Source of the DNA: Periplaneta americana
Lineage: Eukaryota > Arthropoda > Insecta > Blattodea > Blattidae
NCBI RefSeq assembly: GCF_040183065.1
Contig: NC_091125.1
Location: 117,662,121 to 117,726,120 of the forward strand
Direction: 5' to 3'
Length of the DNA stretch: 64,000 bases
Position 1 is the stretch's first letter. Each line of letters opens with the position of its first letter. The position numbers and the translations under genes are program-made. Positions 1 through 11,900 of this stretch are shown here, one piece after another. The notes under the pieces are model-generated. The model ran no database searches and had not been told where the DNA came from. It saw only the letters and a list, made by a program, of their open reading frames with translations.

Positions 1-371
1 TTACTTACATAAAAAAACACAATTTCATTAAAACATAATAACAGTTTACTATGCAGTATTTGTTAAACTGAAAATGAAACTCTCAATCACATACTATATT
101 ATAAAATCTCGTAAGTAAAAATTAACCAGCAAAAATGGGCAGTAGCAGCAAAATATACAGGAAACACCATGAAATTGTTTTTTCCATGTTTGAAATGGAA
201 TTATGAGTAAAAACAACTTTGTTGTTTCTCAAATTACAATAGTCTGGTTATCTTCATCATTACGATGTTTGGTGACGTATACACGTCTGTTGATGTGACA
301 TATTAATGAATCTCATTAATAGTCTGGTTATTATTAGGCTAAAAACTACAACTTGATTGTTCCTTCACCAG

Positions 372-507
372 TTAGAATCATATTGGACATATGAGCTGTG
401 TCATGGACGATATGTGCGGCAGTACCATGAGGAGCGTGAGGGCAAGAAGATGAAGCTGCAAGAGTACTATCTGGGCAAGTGGAACAAAACACAGTTCGCC
501 AAACTCA
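372..507 (+). CDS. ERLEC1: ERLEC1 coding exon: start of MRH domain 1
   Basis: The acceptor is ccttcaccag and the donor is gtaagt at 508. It begins in phase 0 as [20 protein letters not shown], carrying the aromatic pair and the Gln of the first MRH domain, and continues [15 protein letters not shown], which matches the family strand that follows. The exon has 136 bases and leaves one base to the next exon. Confidence 0.9.
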
Positions 508-1539
508 GTAAGTCAAGTATCATGTGTGTCAACTAAGTGTTAATTATTTTCACGTGACGTTCAAAAAAGATATTCATTTATGGCAATATTGCTTTCCATT
601 TTTCGTGAACCTCTTCTTACTCTATTTTTTGATCACCTGAAGACGAAGATAGAGCTACTCTTCGAAACGTGATTTTTTTTTTTTCATCACCAGTAATGAA
701 AAAAGTCAGTCTACACCTCATCTTAATAAAAACTGTTTATATGCAGGGTGATAACTCTGATCTGTGCTTTGGGAATCAGTTCTATAGGTTATTTTGAGCA
801 AAGAGAGTTATATATGAACATAGGTCTGGTGATTAGTATTTAAGGAGCTACAGCTGTTCGAATTCTAAGAAAGTAGAAATAGTTGTGAGCGGAATTAAAG
901 GGAATCAAAAATACACAGAAAGATTATTATTTAAAAAAAAAACATGGAACACAAAACAAGCAGTTTAAAAGTAGATTTTCAAATATAAGATTGGAGTGAT
1001 ATTCAGCAGGGATCTAAGTGGAGGCATTCTTTAGAACAATAACATAACTACAAAATTTTGAATTTGAGGTACAGAGCATCAAACATTTTAGATCTGGAAC
1101 GATAGCATTGTGCAGAGGACATTGAGATATTTCTAGAGGGTGCTGTATTTGTTGGAGAAAAATAATAATATTGTTAGGAGGGAGATGTGTTATTAAGGAT
1201 TCAATATAGATATGTTGAAAACAGAAAAATGATGTAACATATGTTATTCCAGGGAATGCCTCAGTTCCTGACACCTTCAATTTCATGTGAAGGTTGTTAT
1301 TCTCAGTGTTTAGTTTTACAATGTTGTCTTTGGATTCGAAGTGTTCAGTTCCAAACCCAGCTGAGAGTAATGGATTTTTAAGGACAGTATGGGAAGGGAA
1401 ATAAAATTAGAAGTTCTGTACTGTAGATTTATGATATATGGAAGAATCTTGATCCAGACAAAATTGCTGGTTAGTTGTCTCCATTATCACAAATTTAATA
1501 CTTTGTGGACAGATGTCTCTGCAGGTTTTCATATTTATA

Positions 1540-1690
1540 TTTACTACATTGTCGTACTTTAATTTTTATTGTAATTGTAATTGTAATTTTATTGTTCATA
1601 TTATAGTTGTAATCCCCTGGTAGAGGGGCAGAGAAGGCCTGACGGCCTTATCTCTACCAGGTTAAATAAATAAATACTACTACTACTACA
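1540..1690 (+). mobile_element. 3' tail of a non-LTR element with terminal hairpin
   Basis: The stretch gtaattgtaattgtaattt leads to a perfect 10-bp hairpin CCTGGTAGAG / CTCTACCAGG (1616-1661). This has an inner 6-bp stem AAGGCC / GGCCTT, then TAAATAAATAAATACTACTAC. A stem-loop followed by a short tandem tail is typical of insect LINE 3' ends. No coding part remains. It lies in an ERLEC1 intron. Confidence 0.6.
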
Positions 1691-1795
1691 TCATTGACAA
1701 AGAAAGTAGATCTTAACAAGCATTTCTTGCTTGAATTATGAACAAATTTTTTGGGTGGGAGAATTTTGTCTGAAATCTTGCGTACTTGTTGACAG

Positions 1796-2069
1796 ATGAC
1801 GAACTGAGTCGTCAAGAGCACGACAAGGACTTAAAGGCATCTGATGATGTGCCAATGAAGAAAATCGATGGGTTGAATATGCCTTATCTACAGGTGAACA
1901 TGAGTGATGGCACACTATGTGACCTGAATGGCAAGCCACGGCTCACCAAAGTGCTGTATGTTTGCTACAGTCATGGCAAGCATGATATCTTCTCACTCAA
2001 GGAAACGTCAACCTGCGAATATGAGGTCATCGTGCTGTCACCCCTGCTCTGCAAGCACCCCAGATACAA
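1796..2069 (+). CDS. ERLEC1: ERLEC1 coding exon: end of MRH domain 1
   Basis: The acceptor is ttgttgacag and the donor gtacag at 2070. It has 274 bases: 2 complete the previous codon, then 90 codons, then 2 carried over. The reading is an acidic, lysine-rich linker followed by PYLQVNMSDGTLCDLNGKPR, LYVCYSHGKHDIFSLKETST and CEYEVIVLSPLLCKHPRY. This supplies the Arg, Glu, Tyr and last cysteines of MRH1. Reading through the donor instead would add a short unrelated tail and a stop at 2115. Confidence 0.9.
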
Positions 2070-2324
2070 GTACAGTTCAGATAACAGGCACTATCGATTC
2101 CTAATGTTCACTTGACGTGGTTGTTATGTTTTCCTGTAACCTACTAGTCTGTCATTGTGAAAATTTCATGTTTCGGTTGGGGACACCTATAAAGCCGAAT
2201 TTGGTACCTCCTGTGTTAGAAACATGGACGAGTATTGTTTCTTTCTTTTTTATTCTTCCACATCCTATTACATCATGTGGCTGTCCAGTAATTAACTGAT
2301 ATGAGTCCGTGATATCCACAGAGT

Positions 2325-2362
<38 letters not shown>
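2325..2362. repeat. (ATC)n microsatellite
   Basis: An uninterrupted trinucleotide run in the ERLEC1 intron before the linker exon. Confidence 0.95.
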
Positions 2363-2608
2363 TATCATTGTCATGTTTTTTCATCCTGATGGAAGCCACT
2401 AAACATTATTATGTAAAATAAAATGTTAATGTATGGACGATTTTGGCACAAATTCAATAAGTGACAAATTCTGATATTATGAGTACATAATGAAGATTTT
2501 ACTGGTGGACTATAAAGAGCTTCATTTAATGATTACAGGTGCAAAGTTGTTTAATTTGAGTCTCAGTCATTCTTTCTTGTGTCGTCACTTTGTGCTCTCT
2601 TTTCACAG

Positions 2609-2729
2609 ACCTCAAGAATCAGGGGAAAACATAATCAACTGTCATCCTGTGGAAGGGTCACCAAAAAAACCAAAAAATCTGATCGCAATGGAAGCAGAAA
2701 GCCTGAAACTGCGGCATCAAAAAATCACA
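2609..2729 (+). CDS. ERLEC1: ERLEC1 coding exon: inter-MRH linker
   Basis: The acceptor is ctcttttcacag and the donor gtaaga at 2730. One base finishes a Lys codon, then 40 codons read PQESGENIINCHPVEGSPKK and PKNLIAMEAESLKLRHQKIT. The pattern N-I-x-C, then GSP-x-KP, then an acidic helix, matches the region after MRH1 in ERLEC1 as I recall it. The exon ends in phase 0. Confidence 0.85.
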
Positions 2730-3114
2730 GTAAGAATCACAGCCAATGTGACCAAGTATCTTATGCTTGTTCCTACACAACTCTTGTAATATATGTTTTT
2801 GTTACTGTTGTTGTATAATCTATTTGTTCAGTTTTACTCTGCCCTGGCATGAATGCATTTTGCTTCAAGTGAGTGGTTTGGTGAGAATGAGCTAAGTCAA
2901 AAGCAAAATGAGACCATATTGGCTTTTGTTAAAGTTCATTTTCATTCTTCAAAATCACTTTTCTATTCCAAGGATTTGTGCAAATTTCAGCAGTTTTCAG
3001 TTTGACTTGAATATGCTAAATGAAACATAACTTTTTGCATATAAAAAAATTAGACAAGAGGAAGTAAAAGAAGAAATTGAGAAGTAATTGATAAAGATAG
3101 AATGTTAGAAGATA

Positions 3115-3954
3115 CAAGGATGGTCCCAGAAGTAATGCACAGACTTACGTCATTGGCACACATTTTATTTTTTCAATCCACTCACCTCAAGATCATTCAT
3201 AATAGTCCCCTTGGAGTGTTATGACTGCTTTCCAATGTTGTGCTAGCTTTTGGATGCCTCTTAATTCTCCTTTGAAGTTTAGATCTTGAATGTATTGGGT
3301 CACAGCTGTATCCAGGACCTTTAGCATTGCAAAAAGTTGACCTCAAAGTGAATTTTTCCATTTTCGGGAAAAGATCACGGACTGTAGGCAGCTGAGGGAG
3401 TGCTTCCCACTTGTAATCAGTCATATGGCATTCACTGGCTCAGCGATTTGCAGTCTCACATTATCTCAGAGAAGCAATACATCAGACTCCAAGGCCTATA
3501 ATTGGTTCTGGCGAATTTTTGGGCGCAGTTTCCTACAGGCTATGTCTGTACATGTCATCCGTCTGTCTTCTTCCAAAACATTGACAACAATTACCTCTAT
3601 ACTGAAGTCCAGTGTTAATTTCAGTCTTCTGGTTGTCTTCTGTATCAATATGACCTTCACAGACACGTCGAGACATCAGAAAATGGTGCTACGATCTGCT
3701 GTAGAGTCACTACACACTTCTCTAGAAGCAATTCATACATACACGTAAATTTTCCATTTCAGTTAATGATCTTTGACCTGACTGGTTTTCGTCATCCATT
3801 TCAATCACTTACACACAAAAAGTTTTTAAGCAATTTAATTGAATTTGCACAGAATCGTTCAGAATAACACTATTCACGCAATAAATAACAACCACGCAAA
3901 TCCATGGGTATGGGAGTGCACGCGAATTGTGCATTACTTCTGGGTTCGCCCTTG
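3115..3954 (-). mobile_element. mariner-like element, internally deleted, TA flanked
   Basis: The ends are inverted: CAAGGATGGTCCCAGAAGTA at the left and, read backwards, CAAGGGCGAACCCAGAAGTA at the right. The match continues through ATGCAC. TA lies at 3113-3114 and 3955-3956. Total 840 bp, against about 1.3 kb for a full mariner. On the - strand near 3200-3290 a frame reads GIQKLAQHWKAVITLQGDYY, the usual transposase C-terminus. Frames are broken elsewhere, so it is non-autonomous. Confidence 0.85.
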
Positions 3955-3956
3955 TA

Positions 3957-6112
3957 AATGAATTTTCGAGAGATTTGTGGAAGATGACCCACAGTAATTG
4001 AAACTACTTCGGATGATTTATTGTGGTATATTGGCTCTCTTGGCTGTCTTAATTTACATCAAATTTTCAGCATATCAAAATCTTAAATATGCATTAAAAA
4101 TGACCATTATGTACAGAAGACTATGGGACAGTGACATCAGGTACCATGATGATAAACTGGAATGTTGAGCCTTGGGTGTAGATTTTGAATTGCCATGTTC
4201 CCACTTTTCCTGTTAGGGGCCTCCACGATGGTGACTTCTCTTGCCAAGAACACAGCCTGGACAATAGAATTTTGTCTTGAAAATGCTCTGGATTCTGCAA
4301 GTACCATAAAACAATGTCCTTTGATCATTTCATGAATCTCAATAAAACAATTATTATTAGCATCATTATTGTTATTATTATTGCGAATCAAATACAACTT
4401 TATAATTGTATATGACAACCCAGTGATCATTAATTTCCTTAAATTAGATGTTTGATTTTATAAATGTAGTCAGGGATCTGATACAAGTATTCTAATATTA
4501 CAAGATTGCAAGATATATATAAAAATTTGTCTCTATTTATGAACAAAGAGATCTTATACATGCACTGAATGTATAGTACCAGAAAGAAATAATGGGCCGA
4601 GTCTTATTGGCAGTCCTCCTGTATGTAGGTAACAAGTAAGATTGTCCACAGGTATAGTGAGGGTCATGTAAGAACAGTTCCTGAACAGCAAATATTGCCA
4701 TTTTGTTAGAGTTGCCAACTGTTACCAGATATCACATGATCCTATGTACTAATGACTTATTTACTTACCGTACTTTACCTTTATGTTGGAAGGTTATTCT
4801 AAATAATTCAATAATTTGTAACATATTTTCGTAGGCAAACTATACGAGAAAGGGATCAACATGTTAGGTATTTTGTCTGACAACATGAAATTCATTGGTT
4901 TGACTAAACAATTGATTCACGAGACCTAACCTAAAAATGTATTTTGTTTGACCACATGAAAGTATTAGTACTAACTCCGAAAACCGAATATCACCATCAA
5001 ATGTATGCTTAAGAATACTTACTCCTAATAATTTCACTATTCTAGTTAACCTATAATTGCTGTCTCCATGAGCATAATTCTTTCTTCATTATCTTCTTTT
5101 GGTTAAATCTGAAAGAACAGAACACCAGTAGGGGAAGTTATGCCCACTCTCGCAGCATGCTTTACACTTTCTGAGTGGAGTCGCTGCCATGCTTTTTCTC
5201 TTTTTTTACATTATTGTAATAAAAATCTAAACACGAAAGAAATTCATTAAAATGTCAAATGGTATTTCTATCTATTACCCACCTGCATTATCACACCCAA
5301 GTATGTTATATTTGTTTACACTTACTCGACTATAGTCTTGAATAATAACCACAACACATAAAATAACTATTATATATTAATATTAATACTGATACTAATT
5401 ATTATGTTCAAATTTCACTAGCTTCCAGTAACCAAATCAGAAATCTAATACAATTTTAAGTACCTGTAATAGAAAATTAGAAATCTTCTCAATTAGATAA
5501 TAGATAAAAGTATAAGAATGATAAAACATCGCTAAAAGCAGCAGTTCAAGTTCAGTATCATGAATAATATATCAATACTTGGAAAATCCATAAGAAAGGT
5601 CAGTTATAACTCAGTCGAACTGTTTTATAAATATGATATGATATATATTTCTCAAAATCCTCGGTCCTGCTGGCCCTTCACATTTCTGTATTCAGGCCAG
5701 CATTCCCTTACTTGCACTATTTACAACTTCAAACAAGACGTATTTTAACACTTGAAGCCTGTTCTTGCTATGTCTTTGCACTTTCACTTGACCATCCTTT
5801 TACTTTATCCACTACTATTCTACTTCCCTTCTCTTATTCTCAGTTCCCTTAAAAATCATTCCTACCTTCATACTAACTAAATACTTTAAATAGCAATACA
5901 TATAACTTATTTAATATATAAGACATAACCCTTGTTGACTATTTCACTAAAAACTTGAACTATTACCATATTCACTGTCTAAACTCTTCTCACACAACAC
6001 ATTATCGCTCGTATCCTAGCAACATTGCTTTCACTTTATTTATAACACTATTTAACACTGTACACGTACAACAGTTCACTTCTATTTATCCATTATCTAG
6101 CTGAATCTACTA
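3957..6112. other. intronic stretch without recognised gene
   Basis: AT-rich part of the 6.9-kb ERLEC1 intron. It contains only short low-complexity runs (for example ATT near 4350-4381) and short chance frames. On the - strand it follows the LINE ORF1 below but shows no reverse transcriptase frame. Confidence 0.5.
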
Positions 6113-7135
6113 TTATTTCAACCCACTGATGCACCATTTCTTCAGATTATAGACAGGTTTTTCTCCTCTATTGCCCCCTCTTTTCGCGCTCCTGGCATGC
6201 TTTACACACTCATTACTTCCCCTTCTATTCCCCGCACTTATTTCACTTCCTTGTTGACCAGTCTCTTCCTTCGTTGGTTCAGCATTCCTCTCTCTCTCTC
6301 TCTCCTTCTGCCTTTCTCCAACTCTGTTGCCATCTGATACTATGCTTGTTCCGCTGGCTTGGCCTTGGGGTGACGTCATTACTGGTCGTCTACTAGATGG
6401 TGCAGCTGTTGCCTTAGGGTTCACCGCCTGAGTGGAATTTGGTGACGATGGATTCTTTCGACATTCTTCCCTCACAATCACCTGAGTCACTGCCCACATG
6501 TCTTCCGCAACTTTACCTTTTCTATTTATTCCACTATTATTAACAATCTTTCTAACTCTCTCCTTTATCTCTAATCTTTTACTTTCGTCAATATTCTCTC
6601 CATTTTCCGACACATTCAAGTTTTCCAAACAAAATTCAACATCAAATAACTCCCCGTTAATTTTCAATTTGTCCTTAATTAATTTTGCATAATGTCCATT
6701 ATTCCTAGCTGATTTCATAAACGGCACTAACACCTTCCTTCTACACCTCACCTCGTATTCAAAATCTTCATCTATACTAATGCTCGAGTCTTTCAATGCT
6801 TTCTTACAATCCATGATTTTCTCTTTAATCACCCGGTTTGCTAGTCGGACCAATATGGGCCTATTTTCCCCATGTTCCATTCTGTACACCTCTTTCACTT
6901 GACCATTCCCAATGTCAATGCCTAACCATTCCCAGCACACATTTACTATCACTTCATACGTGTCCATAGAATGTTCTTTCACCTGTTCTTCAATACCAAA
7001 GAAAATTAAGTTGTTCCTCCTTTTCTCTTCTTCTAAGTATTTCACCTTCTTTTTTAATATATTGTTTTCCTTTTGTAGATCTTCCAATTTTTTGTTAATA
7101 CCATCGATGGTCGCCTTTAGACTCGTGGTATCCAT
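6113..7135 (-). CDS. LINE-type ORF1 protein, intact frame
   Basis: An uninterrupted 340-codon frame read from the ATG at 7133-7135; a GTG six codons earlier is less likely. Residues 1-45 are heptad-like and charged (KLEDLQKENNILKKKVKYLE), a probable coiled coil. Next comes an RRM-like region starting RRNNLIFFGIEEQ and including RMEHGENRPILVRLANR. The C-terminal third is low-complexity, Ser, Pro, Arg and Glu-rich, with an RERERER run. This order matches ORF1 proteins of L1-like non-LTR retrotransposons, which coat the element RNA. No ORF2 follows on this strand, so the copy is partial or rearranged. A hAT MITE separates it from its upstream sequence. A domesticated host gene is possible but has no support here. 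Confidence 0.65.
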   Translation of the reverse strand: MDTTSLKATIDGINKKLEDLQKENNILKKKVKYLEEEKRRNNLIFFGIEEQVKEHSMDTYEVIVNVCWEWLGIDIGNGQVKEVYRMEHGENRPILVRLANRVIKEKIMDCKKALKDSSISIDEDFEYEVRCRRKVLVPFMKSARNNGHYAKLIKDKLKINGELFDVEFCLENLNVSENGENIDESKRLEIKERVRKIVNNSGINRKGKVAEDMWAVTQVIVREECRKNPSSPNSTQAVNPKATAAPSSRRPVMTSPQGQASGTSIVSDGNRVGERQKERERERNAEPTKEETGQQGSEISAGNRRGSNECVKHARSAKRGGNRGEKPVYNLKKWCISGLK

Positions 7136-7154
7136 TCTCCACAGATCTTTCACC

Positions 7155-7358
7155 CAGGGGCGTATTTTGCGGGCTACCGGGGCTACCGGCAGTAGCCCAA
7201 GGAAATTACAAAAGAAAAAGTTTATAATATAACATAATGTAATAATTTTGTATTATTAGTTTTACCATAGTAATTAAAATTAAAGTAATTGTTAGATATA
7301 TTTTGTGTAATAATAGGGTCAGCAGTAGCCCAAACCCTTTAACCAGTATACGCCACTG
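7155..7358. mobile_element. hAT-type MITE with perfect 8-bp target duplication
   Basis: The 204-bp element begins CAGGGGCGTATTTTGCGGGC and ends with the inverse of CAGTGGCGTATACTGGTTAA. It is bordered by CTTTCACC at 7147-7154 and again at 7359-7366. The 8-bp duplication and CAG-GGCGTA ends indicate hAT. Both ends share AGTAGCCCAA internally. It sits just upstream of the LINE ORF1 start. Confidence 0.9.
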
Positions 7359-7954
7359 CTTTCACCTCGCTTATTAATCACTATGAAACGGCTTCCGTAT
7401 ACTACTGCACTTTGCTAAGTTAGCAGGCTCGCGGTCAATCACGTCTTACTCGGTTGCTTGCTCATTGAGAACTGTTTTATAAATAATAACTTCATTCTTG
7501 AGAAGTAGATAAGTAAGAAAATATGTGAATTAATGAAGTGTTGTCCTTGATTATAAATGTAAACAGATTGTAACAATGTTACTTTTTAATATTTAAAAAA
7601 CTGAAACTTAATGAAAAACACTCCTGATGTTTTCAGGAAAAACTGCCTGTACAATATGGTGAATAAACAGAAAATCCATCATAATCTTCTCAAAAGAAAG
7701 CATTAATATTTAACAATAGGAATCTCATAACAAGAAGTCATGGCCCAATATACCAAAAATCAAAGAACATTTATTTTCTGCAAAAAGTGGAGCCAATAAA
7801 ACAACAGAGGAACATGATATCTTTCTAAATGGGCTAAAGGTTTCCAAATGAAAGATCATTGGAAGAAGATATTTTTGAGTTACCACACATTGTATGAAAA
7901 ATATGCAAGTTTTATATTCCAATGCAAATGACATTTTAATTAAAATTGCTTATA

Positions 7955-8489
7955 CAAGGTGGATGGTAACCCCTGCACCAAAATTAAGAGGTGATTCTAC
8001 ATGTTAAATATAACAAAACTTTTATTACTCTTCTTCTTCGATGAAGCACCATTAAGCAGGAAAAACAGTCTTTGTCTAATGTTTGCAGCATTCTATTGTG
8101 GTAATGTCCCGAGAGAAGTGGCTGAGTGCTATACAAGCAGATAGGTAAAAATAATCTGAACAGTTAATGTCTTGAATCTTTTTTTGCAAATTAAATTGTT
8201 TAGCCATGAATTTAAATTGAATAATAGTGAAAATCGTTGAAATAAATCTTGCAATGCACTGCACGTCACATGTTATTGAGTACAGCAGAAGAGAGGGGAA
8301 GGTAAGGAGTACAGGCCATGCTTGCTTAGAGTTATTGCAGCAGCCGTGATGTTGCCAAATGCTTTATCGAAATATAATGATTTACTCTAAAATAGTAAAT
8401 GTTAGAGAATAACTTATTTAGATTTTTCAAATCTCTTCTCATGATCTATTACCAGTTTCATTTTGGTGCAGAGGTTACCATCCATTCTG
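7955..8489. mobile_element. mariner-type MITE, TA flanked
   Basis: The left end, CAAGGTGGATGGTAACCCCT then GCACCAAAAT, is mirrored at the right end (inverse CAGAATGGATGGTAACCTCT then GCACCAAAAT). TA lies on each side (7953-7954, 8490-8491). It is 535 bp with no transposase frame. Confidence 0.8.
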
Positions 8490-8491
8490 TA

Positions 8492-9629
8492 TAAATTAGC
8501 TCAGTCACTGAATCACTTCACTCTAAGCTCTCCTATATAATAATTTATTTTATTATATGGATGTTATACCAAATGTTAAGGAATGTCACAAATTAGATTT
8601 CTCACATTGCTCTGGTGATTTGTAATGTAAAATCATATCATAGAGCGAAGCAGGTTGTTGATTCAGTGTACAATAATCACTTTAGCAGTTATTCATTCAG
8701 GAGTCGTTTAATTTCGTACAAAATTGTGTTTTCAAAAACTATATCTGTATTGCATTTACTGCTTTTAAGAAAAAATCATACATTAAAATTCTCCTCCCTC
8801 TTTCTCTCTCTCTCGCTTCTCTTCCATTATCCTTTCATTTCTCCCCTTTAATCCTTCTTTCATTTTCTTCTTCTTTTTCTCATCTCCATATTTTTTTCTT
8901 CTCTTTCTCTGAATGTATTGGCATCAATTTCAAGGAGATTCATTGATTACTTGCCCTGTACTTCACTCTCGGAATTATCGAAAAATATGGAATAATGTCG
9001 GGAAATGAGAGTAACCCAAGAAAACCTGGTCCAATATCTTTGTATCTATAATATATCTAATATATATCCAATATATCTATATCTATAATGCCCAATGTCT
9101 ATAATAAATTCTACCTAGATTCTCAAACATTTGAATCTGGATTTCGAGCACTTCAAATTCTATATTTTATTCTCATTTATAGCTTCAGGTTTATGTCTTA
9201 GTGGTAAACTTGTGACAGTTGCAGCATGAAAGATGCCATGTTTTAAAGAACGTACTATCTTATCTATTGTGTGTTACGAAGTGTATTATAAGTTTTAATT
9301 TGTAGAATTTACTATAATTTAATTTATTAGTCTGACCCAATATTTTGGGTTTGCCTTGCGACACAGAATAGCTCACAATAAAATTTAAATGAAAAATTAT
9401 ATAAGCAGGTTTCAAACAAAAGAGATTAAGATTAAGACATATAGAAAAAAATAGAACCTGGTAGAAATGAAATGGAATGCTTCTAAATATCTACAAGGCC
9501 CAATTAATTTTACTTTGACTAATATAACCTTCACGTTTGTTCTGTATTATGTATGGTATTAATGTTAGACTAGCTTGGACACAGTGTCCGTTATTTTATT
9601 TGCTATTAATTAATGCTGTTTTTATACAG
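8492..9629. other. intronic stretch, nothing recognised
   Basis: AT-rich ERLEC1 intron with a CT-rich block near 8791-8910 and a TATATCTA-rich block near 9040-9090. No gene or bounded element seen. Confidence 0.5.
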
Positions 9630-9689
9630 GATGAAAAGCTGCAGAAGGTTTATGCAGTTTTCTCCATAGACAAGAATGGAGAGGGCCAG
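9630..9689 (+). CDS. ERLEC1: ERLEC1 coding micro-exon (60 bp)
   Basis: The acceptor is ctgtttttatacag and the donor gtttgt at 9690. It has exactly 20 codons in phase 0, DEKLQKVYAVFSIDKNGEGQ, in the poorly conserved linker between the MRH domains. Support is the splice signals and the perfect phase with both neighbours, rather than sequence conservation. It sits between a 6.9-kb and a 4.2-kb intron. Confidence 0.72.
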
Positions 9690-11324
9690 GTTTGTTATCC
9701 ACAGTTTTAGAGGGAATTACTTGTTGTTTCTACTAACTGCAGTTCCCACTAACATCTCTTCTTGTTTGGTCTGACAGAATCTTTGCTTGGCTGTGGCTGT
9801 GGTTCAGGTGTTTCACATTAACTTGTTGTGCTAACAGAGAATAAACTTACGAGAACTTCATACATCAAGAAAGAAAACGTGCACCATGAATCGCTGTTGT
9901 TAAATATATTTATTCTTGATAGAGCTTGTGCCTTTCTTTCCAGATCACAGTTATTTCTATTGTTTCCATCCATCTGATCAAATTTGTTCTCTGAGTAATA
10001 AAATGCATGACAAACCTTGGGCAACTTTCTAGGCTGACTCTTGGTCTCCTTTCTCATCTCCAATCTTATAGTAAGTTCTGCCTGTATATACTCCATGCAC
10101 ATCAACTAATGAGGATTTTACCAGGTGCTAGACTGTGGACTAGAGAATCAGGATTTAATGAGCATTTGTATGTAGGGTGATTCACGAAGTTATACCAGCA
10201 CTTATGGATTTTATTCCTGAAATAATTTTAAATTTATAAGTTCCTATCTACATAGGGCTAATATTTCAAATAATGAACCACACATTAAGATAGTCTGCAC
10301 TTATGCAGTCTTACAAAACATAGCCAGAGAAGATGTGGTTGTACTGTTTCAATCATTAATGAAAACAAATGTTATAAAAAAATGGAAAAATGGAATGAGA
10401 TATTTTATCCGTGTACCAATAAAAAGTGCTAGTAACAAAACATCCAGAAAAAATTTTAAAGGATACTAGTAAGTCCTTTCGAAGTGAAACTTATTTAGGC
10501 AGGGTACAAGTTAAATGCTGTGAAACAAAATTCTATGATGGTCGTTCCAAGAGGGCTTTGCATGTTGTTGCTACATTGCTATGTTATCACGTAAATGAAG
10601 TTGTTGATGTTTCCAGTTTTCCATCAATTTACATAAATTATTGTGTAATTGTATGTAGTGTTGTGACGTGATACAATCTAAACCAGCGACTAAAATGTTA
10701 TTGTTAAGAAGTTTTTTGCTCGAAAATATGCCGAAATCAAGAGCTGAACAAACGAGAGCATGGTGTGAAAGAAAGCATGTAAATGAACCACCAAAAGTTG
10801 AGTCAAAAACGAAAAAGAGTAGACTGGAATGCTTTTTCTAATCTCTCTTCTGCATTTAAGTTACAAAATGTCAACGAATTAGTGAATGTTCCTACACTGC
10901 CAACAATCAATGAGTGCAGTGTCTGATCCAACTGGTTTTAGCTACCATAAACAAATTGTTTTCTTTTTAAATTCTGAAAAATATTGCGTGTAGAAGTAAT
11001 AAGTTTAACCCTAATTTATCGCCTCTCACTGCACGAGCATTTAAAGAGATAACAAAATATTTACAGTTTAAGAAGTTCCATTTCTGCTGTACATGGGGCT
11101 ACACACTTTTTCTTAATACACAACTTGAGATCATAAAAACAAACTATTTTAGATAGCTAGAGCCATCATATGTTCAGGAAATCAATGTGAAATAAATAAA
11201 AGCTTTCCCAATGTCATACCTACTGCAGGCTACTCTTCAGAAGGGAAGCAAAATATAGCTTCAGCAACAGATTTAAGAACAAAGCCAATAGAAATAAATG
11301 TCAGTTCTTTTTTAATATCAGTGA
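9690..11324. other. intronic stretch with unassigned repeat-like sequence
   Basis: ERLEC1 intron. Around 10177 a TAGGGTGATTCAC start resembles the ends of DNA transposons, but I found no matching inverse end. No protein recognised. Confidence 0.4.
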
Positions 11325-11338
11325 TATTATTATTATTA

Positions 11339-11404
<66 letters not shown>

Positions 11405-11472
11405 ATGCTGATGCTGATGCTGATGCTGATGCTGATGCTGATGCTGATGCTGCTGCTGCTGCTGCTGCTGCT
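11325..11472. repeat. compound TTA / GCT / GCTGAT microsatellite
   Basis: (TTA)n passes into (GCT)n, then a run of GCTGAT hexamers, then (GCT)n. It abuts the 3' end of a - strand LINE remnant and is probably that element's expanded tail. The Ser and Ile-rich frame over it is an artefact. Confidence 0.9.
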
Positions 11473-11900
11473 AGAGTCACGTAAAGTGAAGTGAGTAAGC
11501 ATTAGATACATACACCTCCATTGTTCCCTATCTAAGGTACCTGGATCTTGTAGTTGTTTCAGTTCCATATTTCTTCTTACTCTGTCCATCCAATTTTCAT
11601 TAGGTCTTTTTCTATTCCTTCCATCTGGCTCCCATCACATTATTTTCTATCTTCCATTATTTTAACATGCTCATATTTTAACATGCTCATACCATTCTAA
11701 TCTTTTTTCATTTACAACTTCTACTACAGTATGTATTTCTCTACATTCATTATCTGTCTTATTATTATATTCCTTATCTTTTCCTTTCTTGATCTCCCCT
11801 AGAAGTTCATTTTAGTGGCTCTTAATTTTCCTTCTTGTACCCTATTGCTAGTCAAAGTTTCTGCTTCATAAGGCATTACACTCTTCACTATTATTTTCTT
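11473..11900 (-). pseudogene. LINE ORF2 C-terminus remnant
   Basis: Frames on the - strand read IVKSVMPYEAETLT, KLRATKMNF, RSRKEKIRN and then MDRVRRNMELKQLQDPGTLD and REQWR. These correspond to the YG-AE-WT, RRSARKSR and D-x-EWR segments at the C-terminus of insect RTE/L1-like reverse transcriptases. Stops and shifts break it. Confidence 0.65.

Noticed and set aside
10177-10700. DNA transposon starting TAGGGTGATTCAC
   Set aside because: No inverse end or target duplication found in the window.
11230-11589. Ser/Ile-rich protein on the - strand
   Set aside because: It is a translation of the GCT/GCTGAT microsatellite joined to a LINE remnant.
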